A DNA stretch of 64,000 bases. Origin: Prinia subflava (taxonomy: Eukaryota; Chordata; Aves; Passeriformes; Cisticolidae). The notes under the pieces were generated by a model. That model worked only from the letters and a program-made list of their open reading frames with translations. It was not told the DNA's origin and did no database searches. The stretch lies in contig NC_086266.1 of the NCBI RefSeq assembly GCF_021018805.1, positions 6,820,001 through 6,884,000 on the forward strand, given 5' to 3'. Shown piece by piece: positions 32,740-42,370 of this stretch; position 1 is the stretch's first letter, and each line of letters starts with the position of its first letter. Made by a program: the position numbers and the translations under genes.

Positions 32740-33300
32740 TTAAAAAAAAAAAATTCAAAATGCTGCACTGAACTACTTAGTTCTGAGCCAAGATCCCAAA
32801 ATAACCACCTTTCAGTTGGTAAAATAAATTATCAAAGTCTTTCAGATCCAAATGTAATGCTTGGGCAAATTAATCCATTGTTGTATTGTTATAGTGCTCT
32901 AATCATATTTTTATACATCCCAGGAGCTGGAACTAAGAAGCATTTTGCTGTCAGTGCAAACACAATAATAAGAATAGTCTTAACAAAGTGACGTGCACTT
33001 AGTTGACTTTCTGAAATACATTTCAGCGGAAATTACAGATGCTTTTTTACTTTTCATTATCATTAAGGTCCAAATAACTTCCTTGTATTGAAACCCAGGT
33101 TTACTTTATCTGCCTTAATAATTATATTGAGGCTCATTATGGACACCTTGTTTGTAATTCTGGCTTTTCTTATTGAATTCTGAATGTGTTATTACAAAAG
33201 TATGTACTTTAACAGATGGAGTATATTATGGCAACGTTTAGTTCCAGTTGATCTTTTCTAAAGAGCACGCTGAATGATCTCAGGCTAAATACAACCAAGA
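32740..33300. promoter_or_regulatory. candidate conserved non-coding element
   Basis: About 560 bp of AT-rich, non-repetitive sequence without any CR1 intrusion. It has isolated CpGs (AAGTGACGTGCAC, TTTCAGCGGAAATTACAG, GGCAACGTTTAG) and repeated homeodomain-like TAAT cores. The TGACGT is a CRE-like core. Constraint is inferred, not shown. Confidence 0.33.
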
Positions 33301-34096
33301 CAGCATCTAGCTGGATTTTTTTTCCCCTAATAACATTTTCCAGGCTGTTGAGGGAAAGCAGAAACCAAGAAATGCCACTGGATTGAGCAGGGCAGCTGGA
33401 AAAGGTGGGATGAGGAAGATGTGGTGATGAGGAAGAGGTGTGGAAGCTGCATCAAAGGCAGGGGAGAGTTCTCCAAGAAAATATCATAGCTGATGTCAAG
33501 GTTGTCTCATTTGCCAGTGGGATATTGCTTTAATGGTGTTCTTTTTTCCTCTCCAGTTTACATAATGAGATCAAGCTAATTAAACCATGTCTAGCTCTGG
33601 GAAAAGATCAAAATGTGAGCTTTTTTTATTGCACTTTATTAAAACCTTCACCCTGTAATGGAAGATTATAGGAAGTACTTTGCTACCAGTGCATCTTGCT
33701 CATCCCCAAAAATGCAGCTCCTCTTTTTTACCAATACTTCCTTGGTTCTAATGGTTTTTTCTCCAAGTTGATCATATTTTGGGAACTCTCAGAAGGTGTT
33801 TCAACTCTCAGAAGGTCTCATCAGCCGATGAGTTTGGGTAGATTAGGTAGAGGAGTAATAAGAAGTAGATGCAGTGAGGTGTTTTATGCAAAAGCCAACA
33901 ACAGTAAAACCTTCTGAGAAGTGCCTTTTTCTGTGGAGCTGGGGAGGAGTTGCTTAGCCCAGTTCATTCAACACATTCCTTGTCCCACACAGCTGACTGG
34001 GAGGACACTCAGGGGTCTCCCTGCAGTTAAGAATGGTTTTCTTTACAGCCTCCTTACATTTGAATGTACTTCTTCCCATCCAATTTTGTGTTCCTC

Positions 34097-34155
34097 AAAA
34101 AAAAACCCAAAAACAAAACCCAAAAAAACCCACAAAACAAAACAAAAAACCAAAG
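34097..34155 (+). repeat. A-rich tract with CCC spacers
   Basis: Runs of A interrupted by CCC or C (AAACCCAAAAAAACCC). A similar tract is at 54,597-54,655. Both look like decayed A-rich tails or slippage products. Confidence 0.75.
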
Positions 34156-34276
34156 GGGAATGAAAATATGGTAATTTCTGTTGAGGTTAAATGCAAGTGA
34201 GGACCCAGTGCCCTTGGGGATGGTGGTGGCTGATGTCTCCCAAGGCCCTGTGATGCAGCACTGGCAATCCAGCTGC

Positions 34277-34484
34277 TGCATTTCCCCTCTCCAGGGTCAC
34301 AGCTGAGTGTCCCTGGTCTGCATTTCCCCTCTCCAGGGTCACAGCTGAGTGTCCCTGGTCTGCATTTCCCCTCTCCAGGGTCACAGCTGAGTGTCCCTGG
34401 TCTGCATTTCCCCTCTCCAGGGTCACAGCTGAGTGTCCCTGGTCTGGATTTTCCCCTCTCCAGGGTCACAGCTGAGTGTCCCTG
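34277..34484 (+). repeat. 42-bp minisatellite, about 5 units
   Basis: Units begin TGCATTTCCCCTCTCCAGGG and end TGTCCCTGGTC, recurring at 34,277, 34,319, 34,361, 34,403 and 34,445. The first four are nearly identical and the last has small changes. As 42 is divisible by three, the minus-strand frame 34,095-34,559 repeats a 14-residue motif (such as TLSCDPGEGKCRPG). That is a by-product, not evidence for a protein. Confidence 0.97.
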
Positions 34485-36635
34485 GTGTCCATAGCTGTGA
34501 GCTGTGCTGGTGGCACTGCTGTCCCCTCGCCAGGGCCTGGAGCACCACCAGGTCTGCACTACAGGAGGCTTTCCGGGCTGCTTTTAAGGCAGGGAGCTCC
34601 TGCCAACATTAAGATATGACTGTATTAAATCACCCTAATTATATTTTGAGCTGGAATGGTTTCAGAGGCGTTGGGAGGCAGGGAGGGCTCTCCCATGCCC
34701 TCTCCCCTTGCAGAGGAGGCGAGGTTCAAGCGTTGCTCTCTCCTCCCTAGGGGAGGCACAGCTGTGGTGGGGCTGGGAAGGAACTTTCTCCTGACTGGGC
34801 TGAAGGGCACGGTGCCTTTGAGGCCCCACTCAGATCACTGCAATTTCCCAATTTCTCCATTTTGAGCCTCGATGGTGACTTGGAAGGGAAGGAGGGGATA
34901 AAAGAAGGGAAGCTTTTGTCTGAGGCGTGTTGCTTTGTCCCCACCTGGCAGGGTGGCAGCGTAGCTGTGCTCTGCCAGCTCTGTGCTCCTCCTCACCCTG
35001 CCAGAGCCCCCCCGGAGCCCCTGGGATGTGCAGGGGACCAGGATGTGTGTCCTGGAGGATTTCCCTGCATCACTAACTCTGCTGTCTCCTGATGAATAAA
35101 TGGGCTCCGTGTGGAAGCAGAGCTGGATCCACAGGGGTCAGCACGAGCCTCTCCTCGCCTTGATGGGCTTCTAGAGGAGGCCCTGCAGAGTAACTGATGG
35201 TGGGTTGGGGTTGGTTTTTTTTAATCTGTGCAAGATCTTAAAATATATTAGGGTTAATGAAATCAGTGCAGTTGGGAAGCGCTGCCTGTGACGGACAGAT
35301 GGCCAGAAGCACTTGGAAGTACAAGTGGGTTTGCACCAGAAGGAGAGCTGGGATCTGGCTGATGGATGCCACGTGCCGTGGGCATGGACTGCTGCTGCAG
35401 GAGGAGGGAGCACCCTGAGCTCCCACCCTGCTGAGGTGGTGCTGCTTTGCTCCACCTCAAGGTCCCAAACCTGCTCTCCTCCCACTGGAAGAAATTCCAT
35501 CACATCTGTGGGGGCAGTGTTGGAGCTCCCAAGTAAAATTGTTTTCTTTTAAAGAAAGCAGTCCTTGTCATAATTAAAGATATATGTGTGCTTTCTTCTC
35601 CTGTTCAACTCCAGCAGCCACTGAGCACACTTAATAATGTTTTTTGCAGTATTTCGGTGGTATGAATGTACATGGAAATTACAGCAAAGGCATCATTTTT
35701 TTAACAGCTGTGTTTAGTTGAATAACAGATTTAGAAAGTGCAGACTTTAATTAATCTGTGTTTTCTGCTGGGATTTCAGCACCATCTGATTTACTTTTCA
35801 TGGCTGAAAAGTGTAATTGTAGTTTTTCCCTTTAGCTGCGAGTTTATCCTCCCAAGAAATCAATTTGGTTCTTCTTTTCCTTAAAGCAAACTCAATATCA
35901 AACTGATGGTACCTGGGATGCAAGACAGGTGATGCCCTGGCTCAGGCTGCTGTGGAGTATTTGTCAAATGGTTTGCCTGGAAATGTTGTTTTTCCTCTTC
36001 CCTCCTTGCTGGGTATCACAGCAAACATCCAAATCCCATCCTGTACTCTGGGGCTGGAGGGCAGGAGGGTGACTGGAGGGTCAGGACTGGTGTTACTGGA
36101 GAAACCCCTGAGCACAAAGGATTTTTGTTATCTTTGATACAGTTTTGTTAGTCGGAATTACAGCAGGGAGACTCTCTGTGCATGCTCCTCATTGTAAAAC
36201 ATGTTTGTGTCAGACTGCTGCTGTAACTCTGCAGATGTTCTGAAAAATTCTCTCCTGGAGGTGCTGGGGGATGCCTGGGGTCACAAACAGGGTGGAAGCA
36301 GAGTCAGGGACTGGGGAGCTGGTGTGAAATTGCATTTCTCATGCGCTGTTGATCACTCATGGCTCTGGCACTGTCAGGATCAGTTGGGAGTGTTGTGAAC
36401 ATGCAGAGGTTCCATGGATCTGGTGTGGGATTTTTCCTTGAAAATCAGCCAGTTGTGGAACTGTGTCCTTGCCCCACCTCTGCTTTTGCCCTGGGACAAA
36501 GTTCCCTAAGCTGAGATGAGAACTTGTCCCTGGGTGGTTGGAGCTGCTCAGTCAAGTTGCTCCTCTCAGTGTCTGCTGGAGAACCCACAGGGCAGGGAGT
36601 GTCCTTATCATCCAAATCCTTGTGTGAACCAACCT
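34485..36635. other. unique non-coding sequence
   Basis: The AT-rich stretch 35,550-35,900 is complex and could be conserved. No repeats or gene-level signal elsewhere. Confidence 0.5.
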
Positions 36636-36840
36636 TTTCTTCCCTGGCAGGGTGGGCAGGCCCTGGCACAGGTACCCAGAGCAGCTGTGGCTGCCCTTGG
36701 ATCCCTGGCAGTGCCCAAGGCCAGGCTGGACAGGGCTTGGAGCAGCCTGGGACAGTGGGAAGTGTCCCTGCCATGGCAGGGGTGGCACTGGATAATCTTC
36801 AAGGTCCTTTCCCACCTAGACCTATCCATGATTCTATGGA
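36636..36840 (+). mobile_element. CR1 LINE 3' fragment, complete 3' end
   Basis: Sense CR1: CAGGGTGGGCAGGCCCTGGC, CCCAGAGCAGCTGTGGCTGC, ending ACCTATCCATGATTCTATGG. About 205 bp. Confidence 0.95.
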
Positions 36841-37966
36841 GAAGGAAACCTGCTTGGGCCCTCTGTGAACACTGATGTGCTCCCAGCAGTGCTCGGCATG
36901 AGCAGGGTTGGGCAGAAGGAAATTTTCTGCAAAATAAGTAACGCAATGCATGACTTGCATTCTTGAGAAGTCTGTGTAATTTCAGTTACTGTCAGATGTG
37001 CTTTCCCCCCCGTTTCTATTTTCTGAGGTTGGTGTGGGGTGTGATGTCTAAAGGGCTTTGTGTTTTTGCTTTGTGGGCAAAGCCCACAACAGCAGAAGGG
37101 AAGCGGCGCTTTTAGAGTCCGAGTGGAATCTTAGGATGGCTGCGAATCTGAATGAGATAAGAAAAGAAATCTTGATGGGCTTTAAAACTTATTTTAATTA
37201 AGGTTTTGCCTTTCATCTCACCAAAGCCCTGAATTAGCTCCTTCATTCTCCCACAAATGCACACAGTCCCTACTGGTATAGGCACTCAAACACGTGGAGA
37301 GCTTCAGCTGAAGGGTCAGATCCAGACTGGGAAACACCGTGTGCCCAAAATGAATTAAAGCAGGGTTGGGTAAAGTTAAAAAAGACCAAACTGCCCAGCT
37401 GTCTGCCTGATCTGGAGCATGCTGGGGTTCTCCAGAGGAGACCTGTGCTTCCCAGCTTTATTGAAGAACATGGGACTGGGAGAGCTGCTGTTACCAGCCC
37501 GTGGAGCTGCAGATTTGACAGGCTGGTTTCTTTGCTTTGTAGAGGCTTGTCCAGACACTTGTGCCTTCTGTGGTGCTCCACACCCTTGGATGGCTTTGCC
37601 CCACACCCTTGGATGGTTTTGCTCCAGTGATTTGGCTCCCTGAAGGTTTGGGAGATGATGCTTGGTGGGAGCTGGACACAGCAGGGTCCTGGGTCTCTCT
37701 GCCTGGGAGATGGTTCTGTGAACTGCACTGAATGTCTGGGGTTTCACATTCCCGGTGATTGGAATTTCCTGGTGTGATTTCCTGGTGTGATTTCTGCTAA
37801 AACTGGCATATTCTGACACAACATTTTGGCCTCGATGGACTGGTGGACAAATTCAACAGGGATTTTTCGAATAGCTCCACTCTGCAACTCTGGTGCTGTG
37901 CCAGGTTTTGGCTGGGACATCACGATGGTGAGGGGCCCTCCCTGGAGAGGCATTTGGGACGAGCTG
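36841..37966. other. unique non-coding sequence
   Basis: Two small duplications: ACACCCTTGGATGG twice at 37,580-37,617, and TTTCCTGGTGTGA twice at 37,767-37,791. No gene supported. Confidence 0.5.
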
Positions 37967-38190
37967 TGCCATCCTCTGTGGGGTGAGCTGGGGTACAGCT
38001 GAGCCAGGTGTGCCATCCTGGGTGCACCTGAGCCAGGTGTGCCATCCTGGGTGCACCTGAGCCAGGTGTGCCATCCTCTGTGGGGTGAGCCAGGTGTGCC
38101 ATCCTGGGTGCAGCTCAGCCAGGTGTGCCATCCTCTGTGGGGTGAGCCAGGTGTGCCATCCTCTGTGGGGTGACCCGGGGTGCAGCTGAG
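37967..38190 (+). repeat. two-type 28/29-bp minisatellite, about 7 units
   Basis: All units start GTGTGCCATCCT (or a shortened form) and continue either GGGTGCACCTGAGCCAG (29 bp, type X) or CTGTGGGGTGAGCCAG (28 bp, type Y). Order along the plus strand: extended Y, X, X, Y, X, Y, extended Y. The interleaving indicates conversion or unequal exchange rather than simple slippage. Minus-strand open frames across it (up to 197 codons) are by-products. Confidence 0.93.
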
Positions 38191-38194
38191 CCCC

Positions 38195-38425
38195 CCTCGA
38201 TGTCCCCTTCCCGGGGAGCTCCCAGAGCCTCCCAGCAGCGGCTGCTCCGTAGGGTGACCGCTGGCTGCAGAGTTCCACCCGGGCACGGTGCCAGCCCGAG
38301 GGAAGGCTGAGGAGCAATCAGGAATCAGAGCAGCCACCTGCCCGCCGCGGGGAGCCGCTCCCCGGGTGGCAGCGCAGCGGTGCCAGCGCTCCCAAGCCCA
38401 GCCCAGCCTTGTTCTGCAGCCCTGC
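38195..38425. promoter_or_regulatory. small CpG-rich island
   Basis: I count about 15 CpGs in roughly 210 bp of about 70% G+C, including CCGCCGCGGGGAGCCGC and GGCAGCGCAGCGGTGCCAGC. CpG is otherwise depleted in the window. It could be a promoter of an unannotated transcript. No TATA box is seen and no first exon can be proposed on either strand. Confidence 0.4.
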
Positions 38426-38446
38426 TCCCGGGCAGGCAGCGTGGGA

Positions 38447-38500
38447 GCTGCTCCCTCCCTGGCTGCTCCCTCCCTGGCTGCTCCCTCCCTGGCTGCTCCG
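38447..38500 (+). repeat. 15-bp tandem repeat, 3.5 units
   Basis: GCTGCTCCCTCCCTG is repeated three times with a partial fourth copy, immediately beside the CpG-rich island. Confidence 0.95.
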
Positions 38501-41500
38501 TGCCCTCAGCAGGCATTTTGAGAGGGATGTGAGGTGGGACTGTGGCTGTGTGGATGTGCCAGGACTCTGCTTTGTCCTGGGGAGAACCAAGGGGGGGTGT
38601 TGAGAGCGATGGGGTTGTGCTGGAGCATCTTTGGGGGTGCTGATGCTGCAGGAGAGGGGACAGCCGAGCTGAGGCTGTGAGATTCCCACAGCCTGCACCG
38701 CCAGCAAACAGCCTGGGAGGAAAATAAAGCCCTTTTAAGAGCATTTTTCTTCTCTGCTGGTTGGTAAGAATGGCCCAGGCAGGGAGGCAGAGGGGCGGCG
38801 TGGGGTGCAGGTGCTGCTGTCACTGTGTGCTCACCCAGCCTGGAGCTGGCACAGCCCCACTCCCACTTCAGGGGGCAGAGAGGATTTGTTTTGGAGAGGG
38901 AGAGTGTGAGATGCCACGCAATCACTTGGGGTTCATGTTGAAGGAAGGCACGTGAAGATCAGCACCCCCCTCCAGCCCCACGCTGCCCCGTGCGTGTCAC
39001 CCCCAGAAGGATCCAGCCCAACAGAGCCGATTTTTGGCCTCATATTAGGATAGGCCTTGATGGGATCTCTTAAACAGCAAGGGAAATTCCCTCCTGGATT
39101 CTCCCAGGGGTGCAGCAGTGGATTCAGAGCAGTCCCTGCCCTCTCCCTGCTGTGCTGACTGCAAGGCAGGGGGAAGCCGGTCTGCAAAGTGCTGTGAAAG
39201 GAAACTCGCTCTTGCGAAGCTGGGCCTAAACCGAGGGGTTTTTATAGCATACAAACGTTACCTACAGCTATTTATACACCCTCCTCAAAGGCTATTTATA
39301 CCCTCCCCTGCTTTTGTGCTGCTGGCTGGAGAATATCCTTGCATTGGACGTTCTCGGCAGCGTGGGATGCTCTTCAGCCGTCGCCCGGCTGCAAGGACCG
39401 TCTGTTCCAACATCATTCCTGGAAGAAGAGGGCAACTCCCGGGCTGCAGCCACTGCCCAGGCTCTGAAACCAGGCTTGGCATCCTGGGTGCCAGTCTGAC
39501 AGGGGGAGAAGGGGGTGAAATGTCTGGTGATGGCAGTGTGTTGATGAAAGCCATGGGTTCGTGTGGCTGAGGGGGGTGGCTCGCTGTGTCAGGGGTCAGG
39601 AGTGAGTTTTCCCCCTCTCCCACACTGTGCAGTCCATCAGCAGCAGTGTGGGGTGATTTTATTGTTTCCAGGAGCGCCGGACCCAGGCTCCCTGCGGGAG
39701 GTCGCATGCTTGGCTTGCTGCATCATTGATCCAGCCTGCCAGAGAAATTCTTTATTCCTCTTAAATGTGGACTTGCACTTAGAAAGCAAACAATCCTTTA
39801 ACGTTCCCGGGGCTGAAAGCAGAAAAACGAGTGGCTTTTGTCATCAGGGATGCTGTCTTTTTTGATCGCTCTGGGAATCCAAGGGAATGTGCTACCCAAC
39901 AAAGAGCAATTTTGTTTAAAAAAAGGGGGAAAAGGGAAGGGATTGCAGCTTCCTGTGCTCTGGATAATTGGGGCTGTCTCCTCTGCAGCTACATGGCACA
40001 CTGGTGACTGGGTTTGGAAGCTGAATGGTGTTCAGGTTTCCCTGACTCACACCGTGAAGTTTCCAGTTTGGTCTGTACCAGCCAGCACTGGTGTGCTGAG
40101 TTTGGCAGCCACTCCTTCTTTCAGTCGTGGATATTTGCTTATGACAGATAAACAAAAAATATCTTCATTATCTTTGGAAAAATGCTGTGTCCTGTTGAAA
40201 CATCATCACCTTGTCCGAGATTCATTTTGTTTTTAGAAATGCTGAATGGCTTTTTGTGGGAGGTTTTTCCCAGAGGAGTCTCCAGGAGCAGAACCTGGTG
40301 TGCCTTGGTCTGTTGCATTTGAATTTTGCCTTCCTGCAGCTGAGGTTGCCTCTGTCACTGCCACTTTTTTACAAGATGTTCACTGTGCATGTGCCACAGG
40401 GCTGTGCTCAGAGGGAGAGGTGCTCCTGAGCTTTTCCAGCCCTGATGGGGCCAGGGCAGCACTGATGCCACTTTTCAAATAGCAGGAAAGGCAGTAATGC
40501 TTCCTCTCAGTTGGTGCTTGGTTTTTCTTATCCCAAGCTGAACTTTTCCAGGGTTGCCTGCAAGTTCTCTGTGCCTCTGGCTCCTGGGTGCTGCCAGTGG
40601 GGAGATGCTGGTGCAGTGTTTGTAAATCCTCCTTTTCTCCATTCTCCTCCCTACTTCTGCTGCCCCTTTCTCCACAATGATGACAAGAAGGCGACTTTCT
40701 GTCATTATTTTGTGCAGAAAGAACCTTCCAACTCCTCCTGAACCCGCGAATGGATTTCTCAACCCGCAGCCACCCGAGGTGTAAATGAGATGGGAGCGGG
40801 GGCTTTGCACAAATCCCACCTTCTCGCCAGCAGCCTGCTCCCTGCCTGCTTCATTTGACATTTTTCTCCCCTAATAAGGGTTATTTTTTCCAGAAATCCC
40901 CCCCAGATTTGCTAATTGTCAGCACTGCCAAGCTGGCATTGGGAGGTGCTGGTGCTGTGCAGCACCAGGGGCAGGGACCCCCAAATTCTGAGCAATTGTG
41001 ATGTACTGTGCAGCTTGGGCAAAGTGCATTTGTTGCCTTGGAAACAAATAGCAGCAGTGAACAACTCAATGAAATTTATGGAACCAACTTCAATAAATCT
41101 TGATGATAAACGTGCAAAAACATACCCAGTTTGATGAAGACCTCCAGCATGCAGATGTGAAGGATGGCACTAAGTTCTCTAAGTGCTTTGGCGCCGATTT
41201 TGGGCTGCCAAGGTCGTGTTCCTATAATCTGGGCTTTTTTTGTTGTTTCTGAGGAAGCTGTCTGCTGCTTTTCATAGATATGGCATTTAATTTTAATTTC
41301 CAGGGTATATTTTAGTTTAATTGGCGTGCTGGATGATTACAGTGGGTTGTTTTGTCTTTTGCAAAGCCTGATTCATATCAAACTGGGGATAAAAATAAAA
41401 TTGAGAGTGGTGGCAAGCCAAGGGTGCACAGAGGGCCACGATGCCCTCCTCCAAGAAGGGTGCAAAATTCCACAAATTAATTGAAGCAGTTACGTAGGAC

Positions 41501-42039
41501 ATCTCCCTAATTCCTTGTATCAGCCTGTGAGTTTTACAGATGGGGACAGGTCAGGGATTTTGTAGTTACAGCCAAGCTCCGAGGCAGATTTCAGTCTCAC
41601 ATGGAAAGGTCTCTCTATTTACCTGTGCATAGGGACAGGATAGGTTTATTGTATTTCAGCCAGTGATATTTTCTAAAACTGATATTTTTCATTCCTGGTT
41701 TGACCTGTGGATCGATGAGGGTTCAGGAATATCAGTGGGCCTGTCTGGAGATGATGTTGTAAACCTTTAACACAGCCCTTAATGCAATGAGATGTTTTCC
41801 TGTTAGCTCCCTCGCCTCTTCTCCTTACAGGGCTTTATTTTCACGATTTTCTGCCAGCTCAGGAAGCTCTGGGAATATTTGTTTCTTCCTTTCGGGTTGT
41901 GCTGGGCCCCAGTTTTGCCCTTGAGCAGCTGAAGGGGCTGCATGGGGCCACAGCCTCCCTCCATCCCCTCTGCTGCAGCCCCCTCGTGCTGCTTTTGGGT
42001 TTGGGACCCAAATCCAAGCCTGCCCCAAGGACAGGGGTG
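38501..42039. other. unique non-coding sequence
   Basis: Contains the paired MEF2-like sites at 39,237-39,300. The rest has frames up to 150 codons without domains, and no recognised interspersed repeat. Confidence 0.5.
39237..39300. promoter_or_regulatory. paired MEF2-like sites
   Basis: CTATTTATA occurs at 39,268-39,276 and 39,292-39,300, 24 bp apart, each followed by C (one mismatch to CTATTTATAG, the known MEF2 consensus). GTTTTTATAGC lies just upstream at about 39,238. Regulatory function is inferred from the motifs only. Confidence 0.3.
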
Positions 42040-42370
42040 TCAGAGAATCCCCCAATAAGTTGGTTGAAAGGGATCTTAAAGGATCTTAAAGTACATCCAG
42101 TTCCACCCTGACACCTCCCACTGTCCCAGGCTGCTCCAAGCCCTGTCCAGCCTGGCCTTGGGCACTGCCAGGGATCCAGGGGCAGCCACAGCTGCTCTGG
42201 GCACCCTGTGCCAGGGCCTGCCCACCCTGCCAGGGAACAATTCCTGCCCAGTCTCCCCTCCAGCCCTGCCCTGTGGCAGTGGGAGCCATTCCCTGTGTCC
42301 TGTCCTTCCAGGCCCATGTCCCAGCTCCTCCAGCTCTCCTGGAGCTCCTGTAGGCACTGGAAGGTGTTAA
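42040..42370 (-). mobile_element. CR1 LINE 3' fragment
   Basis: Plus strand: TTGGTTGAAAGGGATCTTAA, CACCTCCCACTGTCCCAGGC, CCAGGGATCCAGGGGCAGCC, CTGTGCCAGGGCCTGCCCAC. An 11-bp duplication (AAAGGATCTTA) lies near the 3' end. About 330 bp. Confidence 0.93.

Larger units (their letters stand above)
32104..34276. other. unique sequence, AT-rich centre
   Basis: The block 32,740-33,300 and the stretch 33,540-33,700 resemble conserved non-coding DNA. A short duplication of AACTCTCAGAAGGT occurs at 33,784 and 33,802. An A/C-rich tract lies at 34,097-34,155. No gene supported. Confidence 0.5.

Noticed and set aside
34095..34559. 154-codon minus-strand ORF with 14-residue repeats
   Set aside because: Product of the 42-bp minisatellite; no signal peptide, start context or conserved flanks to support a gene.
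37744..38337. 197-codon minus-strand ORF with repeated His-Pro-rich motifs
   Set aside because: Created by the 28/29-bp minisatellite.
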